38,673 nt of DNA from CAHJXF01 sp038240015 (GCA_038240015.1 JBBSEF010000024.1:1-38673); one strand, 5' to 3'. Shown: positions 8,902 to 16,622, counted from the stretch's first letter. The notes: a model not told the origin generated them from the letters alone. Numbers and translations are program-made.

Positions 8902-9098
8902 TGCGATATTCACCTTTTCTTTCGTGCCGCCAAGCCTCGCGACTGATGTCCGCGAAGCTCGATCGCGAGTTGACGTTGCTGGAGCGCATCGCTCTGCGGC
9001 TTCATCTGTCGATCTGCGACGCGTGTCCGAAGGTGATTCGTCAATTGAATCTGATACGCAACTCGGTGCGTCGATGGCGCGACGGCATCGAGGAATAA
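8901..9098 (+). CDS. Small zinc-finger anti-sigma candidate (zf-HC2/ZAS type)
   Basis: The 65-residue product has His35, Cys39 and Cys42 in HLSICDACPKV, the HX3CX2C zinc motif of ZAS anti-sigma domains, plus Cys9 in LSCRQASRLMSAKLDREL, the usual upstream position. It has no membrane segment, so it would be a soluble cytoplasmic inhibitor of the sigma factor it overlaps by one base. Zinc-thiol sites of this class can release the sigma factor on oxidation, which fits the redox genes downstream; that link is inference. The start is fixed by the TGATG overlap. Confidence 0.8.
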   Translation: MRYSPFLSCRQASRLMSAKLDRELTLLERIALRLHLSICDACPKVIRQLNLIRNSVRRWRDGIEE

Positions 9099-9136
9099 GT
9101 GTCGGCCCATCGTATTTGGCGAACTGATGTCGCGGT

Positions 9137-9165
9137 TGTAATGACTGCGTCCGGCGCCCGACTTA
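9137..9165 (+). promoter_or_regulatory. candidate ECF-type promoter upstream of the DUF1223 gene
   Basis: TGTAATG at 9137-9143 is followed 15 bases later by CGACTTA at 9159-9165. This resembles the GTAACC / CGAA spacing known for SigF-type ECF promoters. It would place a transcript start about 20 bases before the DUF1223 ATG. I did not find a second clear copy at the other genes of the block, so this stays speculative. Confidence 0.25.
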
Positions 9166-9193
9166 CACGCACGTTCGCTCCATCGGAGGCGGT

Positions 9194-10000
9194 ATGAAAC
9201 ACCAGATCAAGAGAAGTGCAACGACGTTGGCCACGCTGATTTTCGCGGCGGCGCCCCTCGCTCCCGCGTTTGCAGCATGCGTAGCCGATACGGGCAACAC
9301 CCGGGCGGCGCTGGTCGAGCTCTACACCTCCGAAGGGTGTTCCAGTTGCCCTCCGGCGGACAAAGCGTTGATGAAACTGGGCGGCAAGAGTGCTTCCGCA
9401 GCGCCTGCAGGGAACATCGCGGCGACTCGCATCGTGCCGCTCGCACTGCATGTGGATTACTGGGATTCGATCGGCTGGAAGGACCCGTTTGCGCAGCCGG
9501 CATTCTCGCAGCGGCAAGATTGGGAAGTGCATGCGAATCGGCATCGCACATCATTCACGCCGCATTTCTTTGTCAATGGCCGCGAAGTCCAGGATTGGCG
9601 CGGCGATCTCGATGACAACCTGCACGTCGACAAGGGAGCGGCCCCAGCGCGATTGCAGGTTCGGGCCGAGCCGCAAGGTGCGAATGCCCTGCGCGTCGTG
9701 GTCGATTCGTCGGTCGCGGCCAATCGCGGCCCGCTGCAGTTGTTCATCGCAGTGACCGAGAGCAAATTGAGTTCGCAGGTCAAGGCCGGCGAGAACAGCG
9801 GCGCGAAGCTCGATCACGATTTTGTCGTACGCAACTGGATCGGCCCGATCGATGTGCAAGGCACGGGTGGTTCGGTCGATCGCGTCGTCAACGTACCGCA
9901 GTTGGCGCGAGGCCAGGTCGCCGTTGTCGCATTCCTTCAGGATCCGAAAACCGCAGAAGTGCTGCAGGCAGTCGACACTGGCGTCTGTAAACCGGGTTGA
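9194..10000 (+). CDS. Secreted DUF1223 family protein with a CxxC motif (thioredoxin-like)
   Basis: The 268-residue protein has a Sec signal ending APAFA near residue 27. DUF1223 follows: LVELYTSEGCSSCPPAD with Cys49 and Cys52, HVDYWDSIGWKDPFA, and TPHFFVNGREV. These give a thioredoxin-like fold with an N-terminal CxxC, so a periplasmic thiol-redox role is plausible but not established for the family. GGAGG at 9185-9189 supports ATG 9194. It stands between the sigma/anti-sigma pair and the cytochrome b/molybdoenzyme pair, with all genes on the same strand. The next gene follows after only 26 bases. Confidence 0.85.
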   Translation: MKHQIKRSATTLATLIFAAAPLAPAFAACVADTGNTRAALVELYTSEGCSSCPPADKALMKLGGKSASAAPAGNIAATRIVPLALHVDYWDSIGWKDPFAQPAFSQRQDWEVHANRHRTSFTPHFFVNGREVQDWRGDLDDNLHVDKGAAPARLQVRAEPQGANALRVVVDSSVAANRGPLQLFIAVTESKLSSQVKAGENSGAKLDHDFVVRNWIGPIDVQGTGGSVDRVVNVPQLARGQVAVVAFLQDPKTAEVLQAVDTGVCKPG

Positions 10001-10026
10001 TCCTCGGCGTCGACTCTTCACAACCC

Positions 10027-10671
10027 ATGGCTGATTCGGCGCTCATTCGAAATTCTTCTGGTGAGGCGTTCGCAACATCGCGGACAGACGGGACAGTCTT
10101 TCCGCTTTGGTTGCGGATCACGCACTGGCTCAACGCGATCGGCGTGATCGTGATGGTCATGAGCGGCTGGCGCATTTACAATGCGTCGCCTTTCTTTCCG
10201 TTTCATATTCCCGATGGCGTCACGATCGGCGGCTGGCTGGGCGGTGCTCTGCAGTGGCACTTCGCGGCGATGTGGATTGTTTTTCTGAACGGCTTGCTTT
10301 ATCTGATCGCCAATCTCGCGACTCGGCGCCTTTTCACGAAATTCTTTCCGTTGTCACCGCGCGCGATCGGAAACGATCTGATGGCGGCATTGCGCGGCAA
10401 GCTCTCGCACGATGACCTCGGTCATTACAACGCGGTTCAGCGACTCGCTTATTTGTTTGTGATTGTCGATATTGCGATGTTGATTCTTTCGGGATTGGTC
10501 TTGTGGAAGAACGTCCAGTTTCCATTGCTGCGCGAATTGTTCGGGGGTTATGAAATTGCGCGCCGTGTCCACTTCGTTGCGATGGCGGGCATCGTTGGAT
10601 TCTTCATCGTGCATATCGCGATGGTCGCCCTCGTGCCGCGTACGCTGGTCGCAATGATCCGCGGCCGGTAA
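10027..10671 (+). CDS. Cytochrome b561-type membrane subunit paired with a molybdoenzyme
   Basis: Inner-membrane di-haem b protein of 214 residues, with four main hydrophobic helices. Candidate haem ligands are histidines in RITHWLNAIG (His33), QWHFAAMW, RRVHFVAM and FIVHIAMV. Such subunits pass electrons from the quinone pool to a periplasmic partner, and the next gene encodes that partner. Its stop codon is part of the TAAGGAG ribosome site of the molybdoenzyme, so the two are tightly coupled. ATG 10027 is the first ATG; an in-frame TTG at 9997 overlaps the preceding gene and is less likely. It is not a six-helix YedZ/MsrQ protein, so the electron route differs from the E. coli system. Confidence 0.82.
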   Translation: MADSALIRNSSGEAFATSRTDGTVFPLWLRITHWLNAIGVIVMVMSGWRIYNASPFFPFHIPDGVTIGGWLGGALQWHFAAMWIVFLNGLLYLIANLATRRLFTKFFPLSPRAIGNDLMAALRGKLSHDDLGHYNAVQRLAYLFVIVDIAMLILSGLVLWKNVQFPLLRELFGGYEIARRVHFVAMAGIVGFFIVHIAMVALVPRTLVAMIRGR

Positions 10672-10680
10672 GGAGATTCA

Positions 10681-11490
10681 ATGCCGCGCTCGCTCGTTAC
10701 GGACACTCGCATCGCTTCGGCCCGGCTGCCATCGTCAATCGGCAAGGATGCGGAGTTGATCGTTCGCGATGCGCTGCGACTGCTGGATGCGCCTGCGCGC
10801 CGCTTGTTCATGCAACGAGGGCTGACGCTCGGAGGCTTGTCGCTTCTGACCGGATGTTCCATCGTGGATGGAAATTCGATCGATGAATTGCTGACGGCAG
10901 TTTCACGATTCAACGATCGCGTTCAGGCCGCAATTTTCAGCCCTGCCGATCTGGCTCCGACCTATCCGGAATCAATGATCACGCGGCCGTTTCCATTCAA
11001 CGCCTACTACGGTATCGACGAAGTGAGACACGTGGATCCGGAAGGCTTCAAGCTGGAGATTTCCGGATCGGTCGCCGACAAGAAACCCTGGACATTGGCG
11101 CGGCTCAACGCGTTGCCGCAGACCGGCCAGGTCACCCGCCACATCTGCGTCGAAGGCTGGAGTGCGATCGGAAAGTGGGGCGGCGTCAGGTTTTCCGATT
11201 TTCTGAATCAGATAGGCGCTGACACGACCGCGCGCTATGTGGGCTTCAAATGTGTTGACGACTATTACACCAGCATCGACATGCCGACGGCGTTGCATCC
11301 GCAAACGCTGCTCGCTTTGACCTACGACGGCAAGACGCTGCCGCCCGAGTACGGGTTTCCGATGAAGTTGCGCATGCCGACAAAACTCGGATACAAGAAT
11401 CCAAAACACGTTTACGGGATATTCGTGACCAATGCATTTCCCGGTGGCTATTGGGAAGACCAAGGCTACAACTGGTTTGGCGGAAGCTGA
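10681..11490 (+). CDS. Periplasmic molybdopterin-dependent oxidoreductase (sulfite oxidase fold, MsrP/YedY-like)
   Basis: The 269-residue protein has the SUOX/YedY molybdopterin domain. Cys156 in RHICVEGWSAIGKWGGV is the expected molybdenum ligand, followed by YVGFKCVDDYYTSID and GFPMKLRMPTKLGYKNPKHV. Arg40-Arg41 in ARRLFMQRG begins a Tat-like signal whose hydrophobic stretch ends in LLTGC, so Cys59 may be a lipobox cysteine and the enzyme a membrane-anchored periplasmic lipoprotein. The 39 residues before the twin arginine are unusually long, but TAAGGAG at 10669-10675 clearly supports ATG 10681. Likely chemistry is reduction of an S-oxide such as methionine sulfoxide, fed by the cytochrome b; the substrate is inferred. 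Confidence 0.85.
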   Translation: MPRSLVTDTRIASARLPSSIGKDAELIVRDALRLLDAPARRLFMQRGLTLGGLSLLTGCSIVDGNSIDELLTAVSRFNDRVQAAIFSPADLAPTYPESMITRPFPFNAYYGIDEVRHVDPEGFKLEISGSVADKKPWTLARLNALPQTGQVTRHICVEGWSAIGKWGGVRFSDFLNQIGADTTARYVGFKCVDDYYTSIDMPTALHPQTLLALTYDGKTLPPEYGFPMKLRMPTKLGYKNPKHVYGIFVTNAFPGGYWEDQGYNWFGGS

Positions 11491-11656
11491 GCCCCACGCT
11501 GAACGTGACCATTCCGCAGTACAGCGCCTCATGAGTCCAGATCGTCGGCGCAGTTTCCCGGAAGCTGAATCCGGATGTTTCAAATGCTTTGCAATTGAAT
11601 CGATGGTTTTGGAATCGATGAAGTCGAATCAACTTTACCCACCTATGGAGACAACC

Positions 11657-11908
11657 ATGAAAGCTCTTATCGCTGCAGTCGCATCCGCGTGTTTGATGTC
11701 CATCGCCTTTCAAGCGTCCGCTGCGGACGACATGAAGAAAGACGGCATGAGCAAAGACCAGATGATGAAGCACGACGAAATGATGAAGAAATGCGCCAAC
11801 AAGTCGGGCATGGCGAAAGATGAAATGGCGAAGTGCGACGACATGATGAAGCACGACGACATGATGAAGAAGGACGGCATGATGAAGAAGGATGAAATGA
11901 AGAAGTAA
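11657..11908 (+). CDS. Secreted pentapeptide MXKDX repeat protein, methionine-rich
   Basis: The 83-residue precursor has a Sec signal of 22 residues ending QASA. The mature 61 residues are almost only Met, Lys, Asp, Glu and Gly in a loose M-x-K-D-x repeat (DMKKDGMSKDQ, MMKHDDMMKKDG). I count 15 Met (about a quarter) and two Cys. GGAG at 11647-11650 fits ATG 11657. No enzyme motif is present. Exposed periplasmic methionines can act as a sacrificial oxidant sink when a methionine sulfoxide reductase regenerates them, and an MsrP-like gene lies just upstream. That role is inferred; metal binding through the acidic and Met residues is an alternative. Confidence 0.88.
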   Translation: MKALIAAVASACLMSIAFQASAADDMKKDGMSKDQMMKHDEMMKKCANKSGMAKDEMAKCDDMMKHDDMMKKDGMMKKDEMKK

Positions 11909-11942
11909 TCGTCATTCGCGTCTTTCGACGCACTTCGATCTG

Positions 11943-11973
11943 CGGGACGGCGCCGGTTTCGGCGGCCGTCCCG
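11943..11973 (+). terminator. Hairpin terminator after the MXKDX gene
   Basis: CGGGACGGC (11943-11951) pairs with GCCGTCCCG (11965-11973). An inner GCCG/CGGC stem with a GTTT loop lies inside it and one G is bulged. It begins 34 bases after the stop codon. Only a weak T run follows, so it may be a rho-assisted or attenuator hairpin. Confidence 0.6.
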
Positions 11974-12033
11974 TTATCATTTGAGGCGTGGACCCGCGAT
12001 CCTCGCGGGAATCAATCAGGCCGCCAATTGCCG

Positions 12034-12441
12034 ATGTTCACAATCGAGAAGTCCATTCGTTTTCAGCACTGCGATCCCGCGGGCATTGTTTTCTATCCGC
12101 AGTATTTTTATCTGCTCTCGGAAGCCATGGAGGACTTCATGCTCGCAGCGGGCAAACCCCAGCACGAGCACATCAACATCAAACGGCGTGGGTGGCCGAT
12201 CGTGAAGCTCGAGGTCGACTTTGTCGGGATGAGCCGTTATGGAGAAACCATCGCGATCGATGTGATGGTCAGACATATCGGCGGCGCGAGCATGGCGATC
12301 GACTATCGGATTCACGGTCGCAACGGCGATCGCCTGCGCGCTTCGACCACGGTGGTGCATATCGACCTCGCGACCGATAAGGCCATTCCGATTCCCGACG
12401 ATGTGCGCGCCGCGTTCGAACCCTATCTCGTGCCAGCATAA
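12034..12441 (+). CDS. Acyl-CoA thioesterase, 4-hydroxybenzoyl-CoA thioesterase-like hotdog protein
   Basis: Single hotdog-domain protein of 135 residues. FQHCDPAGIVFYPQYF near the N-terminus is the 4-HBT active-site signature, with the Asp nucleophile/base in HCDPAG. GWPIVKLEVDFVGMSRYGE follows as in the family. It hydrolyses an aromatic or short acyl-CoA thioester in the cytoplasm. ATG 12034 is used; the in-frame TTG two codons earlier is less likely. A short hairpin (CCCGCG 11993-11998 with CGCGGG 12004-12009) lies just upstream and could affect translation. It is a stand-alone gene between two intergenic regions and could serve the acyl-CoA genes downstream, though nothing links it directly. 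Confidence 0.85.
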   Translation: MFTIEKSIRFQHCDPAGIVFYPQYFYLLSEAMEDFMLAAGKPQHEHINIKRRGWPIVKLEVDFVGMSRYGETIAIDVMVRHIGGASMAIDYRIHGRNGDRLRASTTVVHIDLATDKAIPIPDDVRAAFEPYLVPA

Positions 12442-12446
12442 TACGG

Positions 12447-12489
12447 ATCGATTGCGGCGCATCGATTGCGGCAACCGCGCATCGATTGC
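12447..12489 (+). repeat. Three direct copies of ATCGATTGC upstream of the DUF1178 gene
   Basis: ATCGATTGC occurs at 12447-12455, 12461-12469 and 12481-12489, each containing the palindrome ATCGAT. The copies begin 14 and 20 bases apart and sit directly before a TAAAAT (12494-12499) that could be a -10 box. They look like binding sites for one regulator. Confidence 0.5.
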
Positions 12490-12571
12490 CTGATAAAATC
12501 AAACGATCGTTCGTATTTCTAATCGCATCGCTTTCGTGGCGATTTACAGCGCGCTTCTATAGTGCCTCCCG

Positions 12572-13021
12572 ATGAAAGTCTTCGATCTCATTTGCGACGC
12601 GGATCATCGATTCGAAGGATGGTTCGCCTCGGCCGAGCAGTACGCCAGCCAGCGCGACGCGCAGGCGGTTTGCTGCCCGCTATGCGAATCAAGCGCCGTC
12701 AGGCGAGAACCTTCGGCGCCGCGCTTGAATCTCGGCATCGAAGAATCGAAGCCGACCGCTGCGGCCGTGCCGACGCCGAGCAGCGATGACGCAGCCGCGA
12801 TGACTGCGACGGTCTTCGAGCGTTTGCGGCGCGCGATCTCCGAGACTGAAGACGTGGGTGTGCGTTTCGCTGAAGAGGCCCGGCGTATTCACTATGCCGA
12901 GACGGCGCCGCGGGCGATACGCGGCACCGCGACCGACCAGGAGCAGCGCGAGCTTGACGACGAGGGTATCGAAACGATCCGGTTGCCTATCCCTCGAGCG
13001 CTGACCGAAACCCTGCAATAG
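12572..13021 (+). CDS. DUF1178 family protein
   Basis: The 149-residue cytoplasmic protein opens MKVFDLICDADHRFEGWFAS and has CCPLCESSAVRREPSAPRLN, both typical of DUF1178. The paired cysteines (Cys34, Cys35, Cys38 plus Cys8) suggest a metal-binding knuckle. The C-terminal half is helical and ends with IRLPIPRALTETLQ. The family is common in proteobacteria and has no known function. It is read towards the acyl-CoA dehydrogenase pair, with 56 bases between stop and next start, so it may be in the same transcript. Confidence 0.82.
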   Translation: MKVFDLICDADHRFEGWFASAEQYASQRDAQAVCCPLCESSAVRREPSAPRLNLGIEESKPTAAAVPTPSSDDAAAMTATVFERLRRAISETEDVGVRFAEEARRIHYAETAPRAIRGTATDQEQRELDDEGIETIRLPIPRALTETLQ

Positions 13022-13077
13022 CGAACCGAGGTGCTGCTCCATCGGCATGATGCGACGGCGGCTTGTCTGGAGAGACG

Positions 13078-14316
13078 ATGGACCTGAACTATTCGGAAGC
13101 CGACCACGCGTTTCGCGATGAAGTGCGCACTTGGCTCGCGGGCAACCTGCCCGACGATCTGCGCTTCAAGATTCTCAACCATCGTCGATTGAAGAAAGAA
13201 GATTTGGCGCGGTGGCACAAGATACTCGCACAGCAAGGTTGGTCGGTGCCCGCGTGGCCGGTGGAGTGGGGCGGTACCGGATGGAACGCGACGCAGCGTC
13301 ATGTCTGGGACGAAGAGTGCGCCGCTGCGGGCACGCCGCCGATATTGCCGTTCGGCATCGCGATGGTCGCGCCGGTCATCATGAAGTTTGGCAACGACGA
13401 TCAAAAGCAGCGCTATCTGTCGCGCATTCGCGACGGCCTCGACTGGTGGTGCCAAGGCTATTCCGAACCCGGTGCGGGATCCGATCTCGCGTCCCTCAAG
13501 ACACGCGCCGTGCGGGTTTCCGACGTCAATGGCGACCATTACGTCGTCAATGGACAGAAGACCTGGACCACGCTCGCACAGCACGCCGACATGATGTTCT
13601 GTCTGGTGCGCACCGAAGAAAGCGAACGCAAGCAAGAGGGCATCTCGTTTCTCTTGATAGACATGAAGACTCCGGGCATTACGGTGCGTCCCATCATCAC
13701 GCTTGATGAGGAACGTGAAGTCAACGAGGTGTTCTTCGACGACGTCAAGGTGCCGGTGGAAAACCGGGTCGGCGAGGAGAACAAGGGATGGACCTACGCC
13801 AAATATCTTCTCGGTCACGAAAGGACCGGCATCGCTCAGGTCGGTCGCTCCAAACGCGAGTTGGTGTTTCTGAAACGCCTCGCCGGCGAGCAGATCAAAA
13901 ACCGCAAGCCGTTGATCGAAGATCCGCTCTTCGCCGCCAAGGTCGCGAATATCGAGATCGAATTGATGGCGCTGGAGATCACGGTACTTCGCGTCGTATC
14001 TCAGCAAGATCGACAGGAGGGCGCGAAGAAGGGTCCCGGTCCCGAAGCTTCGTTGCTCAAGATCAAGGGCACGGAGATTCAGCAAGGCCTGAGCGAGTTG
14101 ATGCTCGAAGCCGCAGGACCGATCGCGATGCCGTTCGACAGGGACTTTCTCGAAGCCGAAACGGACGACGGGCCCCACGCAGACGTTCAGGCGGACATTC
14201 AGGCGGATGCGGCGCCGCTTGCGTCGCAATACTTCAATTTCCGCAAGACATCGATCTACGGCGGGTCCAACGAGATTCAGAAGAACATCATCTCGCAGAT
14301 GATTCTGGGTCTTTGA
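13078..14316 (+). CDS. Acyl-CoA dehydrogenase, large-subunit type (PimC/FadE-like)
   Basis: FAD enzyme for the alpha,beta-oxidation step on an acyl-CoA. The 412 residues hold the ACAD N-domain, the FAD/substrate motif CQGYSEPGAGSDLAS, NGQKTWTT, and a C-terminal domain ending SIYGGSNEIQKNII. The canonical catalytic Glu in that last motif is Gly (YGG rather than YEG). A Glu at residue 248 in LLGHERTG sits where isovaleryl-CoA dehydrogenase and FadE-type enzymes carry theirs. GGAGA at 13069-13073 supports ATG 13078. It is followed at 78 bases by a second, divergent ACAD, the arrangement of heteromeric pairs such as PimC/PimD. Substrate unknown. Confidence 0.88.
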   Translation: MDLNYSEADHAFRDEVRTWLAGNLPDDLRFKILNHRRLKKEDLARWHKILAQQGWSVPAWPVEWGGTGWNATQRHVWDEECAAAGTPPILPFGIAMVAPVIMKFGNDDQKQRYLSRIRDGLDWWCQGYSEPGAGSDLASLKTRAVRVSDVNGDHYVVNGQKTWTTLAQHADMMFCLVRTEESERKQEGISFLLIDMKTPGITVRPIITLDEEREVNEVFFDDVKVPVENRVGEENKGWTYAKYLLGHERTGIAQVGRSKRELVFLKRLAGEQIKNRKPLIEDPLFAAKVANIEIELMALEITVLRVVSQQDRQEGAKKGPGPEASLLKIKGTEIQQGLSELMLEAAGPIAMPFDRDFLEAETDDGPHADVQADIQADAAPLASQYFNFRKTSIYGGSNEIQKNIISQMILGL

Positions 14317-14342
14317 ATTGCGCTTCCACCGCCGACGCGCAT

Positions 14343-14370
14343 GGCGCAACGGCGGCGCAACGGTGGCGCA
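14343..14370 (+). repeat. Short 11-base tandem repeat between the two ACAD genes
   Basis: The unit GGCGCAACGGY occurs at 14343-14353 and 14354-14364, with a partial third copy from 14365. It fills much of the spacer between the dehydrogenase genes. No function is evident; it may reflect replication slippage. Confidence 0.5.
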
Positions 14371-14393
14371 TCAAACGAGCACGCGAGGACGCG

Positions 14394-15608
14394 ATGAATT
14401 TCGAATTCACTTCTGAACAAACGCAATTGGCCGACGCGGTCCATCGATTCGTCGACAAGGACTACGGCTTCGAAACGCGCACGAAGATCGTCGGCACGTC
14501 GGCCGGCACCAGCGAAGAGATCTGGGCGAAGCTGGTCGATCTTGGCTTGACCGCGTTGGCCATGCCCGAAGCGTGCGGCGGGTTCGGAGGCAAGGCAGTC
14601 GATCTCTTGCTGATCATGCAGGAACTCGGTCGCGGCCTCGTCGCTGAACCTTTTTTTTCGACCATCTTCGCGGCCGAGTTCATCAAGCGCGCGGGAGGCG
14701 ATGTGCATCTCGCGATTCTCGAAGGAGTCGCCACCGGGACGCTGAAGATGGCCGCTGCGCTGGCCGAGCCGCAGTCGCGTTACGACCTCCTCGAGGTCGC
14801 GACCGCGGCCAGGCGAACAGGGGTTGGTTATGCACTATCCGGTCGCAAGGCGAGCGTGCTCTTTGGCGCGCAGGCCGATCGGCTGATCGTATCGGCGCGC
14901 GTGGATGGACTCGGCGGGGAACGCGACGGACGCGATGACGCGGAGCTCGCGCTTTTCATCGTCGACGCAAAAGCGCAAGGCGTCTCTCGCCGCGACATGC
15001 GGACACTCGATGGGCAACGTGTGGCCGACATCACGTTCGATCGCGTCGAGGTGCGCGCGGAGGCGCTGCTTGCGCGCGGGGCCGCTGCGCAGGAGCTCAT
15101 CGACGCGGTGTCGGACTATGGCGTCGCATTGCTCGCGGCCGAAGCGATCGGCGTGATGGAGACGCTCAACGCGGCCACGCTCGACTATGCGAAGACCCGC
15201 AAGCAGTTCGGTCAACCGATCGCGCGCTTTCAGGTCTTGCAGCATCGCATGGTGGACATGTTCATGCACTTCGAGCAGGCGCGATCGATGGCGTATCTCG
15301 CAGCCGTCAAGGTGGATGCGACCGATGTCCGCGAGCGGCGCAAGACCGTGTCGGCCGCGAAGGTCCGTATCGGTCAGGCCGCGCGCTTCATTGGACAACA
15401 GGCCGTGCAGATCCACGGAGGCATGGGCGTGACCAATGAGCTGCTCGCGGCGCACCTGTTCAAGCGGCTGACGATGATCGAAATTACTTTGGGCGACACC
15501 GATCACCATCTGCAGCGATTCATCGACGCGGCCAGGGAAGAATCGGTCGACCTCGAGCGCGGCGCCGCAGAACGCAAAGACTCAGCGCTGCTTCAGCGCG
15601 CGGCGTGA
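14394..15608 (+). CDS. Acyl-CoA dehydrogenase, small-subunit type (PimD-like, no canonical catalytic Glu)
   Basis: The 404-residue ACAD fold starts MNFEFTSEQTQLADAV. It carries LAMPEACGGFGGKAVD and the C-terminal QIHGGMGVTNE. Where active enzymes have EGTxxIQ it reads LGDTDHHLQ, so the usual catalytic Glu is missing. In heteromeric ACADs one subunit is often degenerate in this way and the partner supplies the base, which fits the gene next door. GAGGA at 14385-14389 precedes ATG 14394. The frame stays open far upstream but only as a shadow of the first ACAD. It likely works as an alpha2beta2 complex with the 13078 product. Confidence 0.85.
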   Translation: MNFEFTSEQTQLADAVHRFVDKDYGFETRTKIVGTSAGTSEEIWAKLVDLGLTALAMPEACGGFGGKAVDLLLIMQELGRGLVAEPFFSTIFAAEFIKRAGGDVHLAILEGVATGTLKMAAALAEPQSRYDLLEVATAARRTGVGYALSGRKASVLFGAQADRLIVSARVDGLGGERDGRDDAELALFIVDAKAQGVSRRDMRTLDGQRVADITFDRVEVRAEALLARGAAAQELIDAVSDYGVALLAAEAIGVMETLNAATLDYAKTRKQFGQPIARFQVLQHRMVDMFMHFEQARSMAYLAAVKVDATDVRERRKTVSAAKVRIGQAARFIGQQAVQIHGGMGVTNELLAAHLFKRLTMIEITLGDTDHHLQRFIDAAREESVDLERGAAERKDSALLQRAA

Positions 15609-15650
15609 AACCCGCGGCGTCGGAATCTACGCAGCCATCGACGATTGCAG

Positions 15651-16124
15651 ATGACGCCGCAGTTGCCCTCGCAGTCGATCCGCTACGCCCTCGAGGACTT
15701 TCACGTCGGCCATGTGATCGAGATCGGTCAGCGCAACGTCACCGCCGAAGAGATCATCGCCTTCGCGAGCCAGTTCGATCCGCAACCGTTTCATCTAAGC
15801 GAGCAAGCGGGACGACGATCGATCTACGGATCGTTGATCGCCAGCGGATGGCATACCGTGGCCCTGGTGATGCGCATGAGCTGCGACGCCTACCTGCTCG
15901 ACTCGCGCAGCATGGGTTCGCCCGGCATCGACGAATTGCGGTGGTTGAAGCCGGTGCGCGCGGGCGACACGATTCGGGCCCGGTTCGAAGTGATCGAAGT
16001 GCGGCCGTCGAAAAGCAGACCCGATCGCGGCATCGTCGTGTCCGAGTGGCGCGTCTTCAACCAGCACGATGAACTCGTGATGACGATGAACGGCATGGGA
16101 ATGTTTCTTCGTCGCGACGCATAA
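15651..16124 (+). CDS. MaoC-like hotdog enoyl-CoA hydratase (first of two)
   Basis: The 157-residue MaoC domain protein hydrates a trans-2-enoyl-CoA to the 3-hydroxyacyl-CoA. FASQFDPQPFHLSEQAG carries the Asp and His of the hydratase-2 signature. The later part is GSLIASGWHTVALVMRM rather than the usual IAHG form, so the site is slightly altered. GIDELRWLKPVRAGDTI is the central hotdog helix and strand. ATG 15651 is preferred; an in-frame TTG is two codons earlier. It follows the ACAD pair and precedes another MaoC gene by 29 bases, suggesting a heteromeric hydratase like steroid-pathway MaoC pairs. Confidence 0.83.
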   Translation: MTPQLPSQSIRYALEDFHVGHVIEIGQRNVTAEEIIAFASQFDPQPFHLSEQAGRRSIYGSLIASGWHTVALVMRMSCDAYLLDSRSMGSPGIDELRWLKPVRAGDTIRARFEVIEVRPSKSRPDRGIVVSEWRVFNQHDELVMTMNGMGMFLRRDA

Positions 16125-16153
16125 TTCTTTAGACCTCAAGTAAAAGAAAAAAC

Positions 16154-16621
16154 ATGCGCACATTCAACTCGCTGTCCGAACTCGAACAGGTCGTTGGACA
16201 AGAAGTGGCCGTCGGCGAATGGGTCGCGATCGAGCAGCAGCGCGTCGATTTGTTCGCCGATGCGACCGACGATCATCAATGGATACACGTCGACCCCGAG
16301 CGTGCGAAACAGGGGCCATTCGGCGGCCCGATCGCGCATGGCTTTCTCACCTTGTCGTTGTTGCCGCATCTGATGGCCGAAGCGATAGAGATGAAGAACA
16401 CGGTCCTCGGCGTCAACTATGGTCTCGACAAGGTTCGCTTTCCGTCGCCGGTTCCGGTGGGCAGCCGTGTGCGCGGGCGCTTCAAATTGTTGTCGATGCA
16501 GGCGCTTGCCCCCCAGATGGGATTTCCCGGAGCGCAATTGGTCTGGGAAGTGACGATCGAACGCGAGGGAGCAGACAAACCGGTATGCGTCGCGCAGAGC
16601 GTTACGCGTCGCTACGGCTGA
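16154..16621 (+). CDS. MaoC-like enoyl-CoA hydratase (second of two, NodN-like)
   Basis: The 155-residue protein has FADATDDHQWIHVDPERA and GPIAHGFLTLSLLP, the complete Asp/His hydratase motif of the NodN/MaoC group, then VNYGLDKVRFPSPVPVGSRV. It is the last gene of the plus-strand acyl-CoA run. Its stop is only 32 bases from the stop of the convergent glutathione transferase, and that gap is filled by a dispersed repeat. The upstream purine run AAAAGAAAAAA gives a weak ribosome site. Together with the preceding MaoC it probably handles the enoyl-CoA made by the dehydrogenase pair. Confidence 0.86.
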   Translation: MRTFNSLSELEQVVGQEVAVGEWVAIEQQRVDLFADATDDHQWIHVDPERAKQGPFGGPIAHGFLTLSLLPHLMAEAIEMKNTVLGVNYGLDKVRFPSPVPVGSRVRGRFKLLSMQALAPQMGFPGAQLVWEVTIEREGADKPVCVAQSVTRRYG

Positions 16622-16622
16622 A

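Noticed and set aside
12892..14349. Open frame of 485 codons on the minus strand opposite DUF1178 and the first ACAD
   Set aside because: No start signal or domain, and it spans two real genes on the other strand.
13788..14393. Possible 200-residue N-terminal extension of the second ACAD
   Set aside because: The extension overlaps the first ACAD in another frame and has no ACAD similarity; the ribosome site and MNFEFTSEQ fix the start at 14394.
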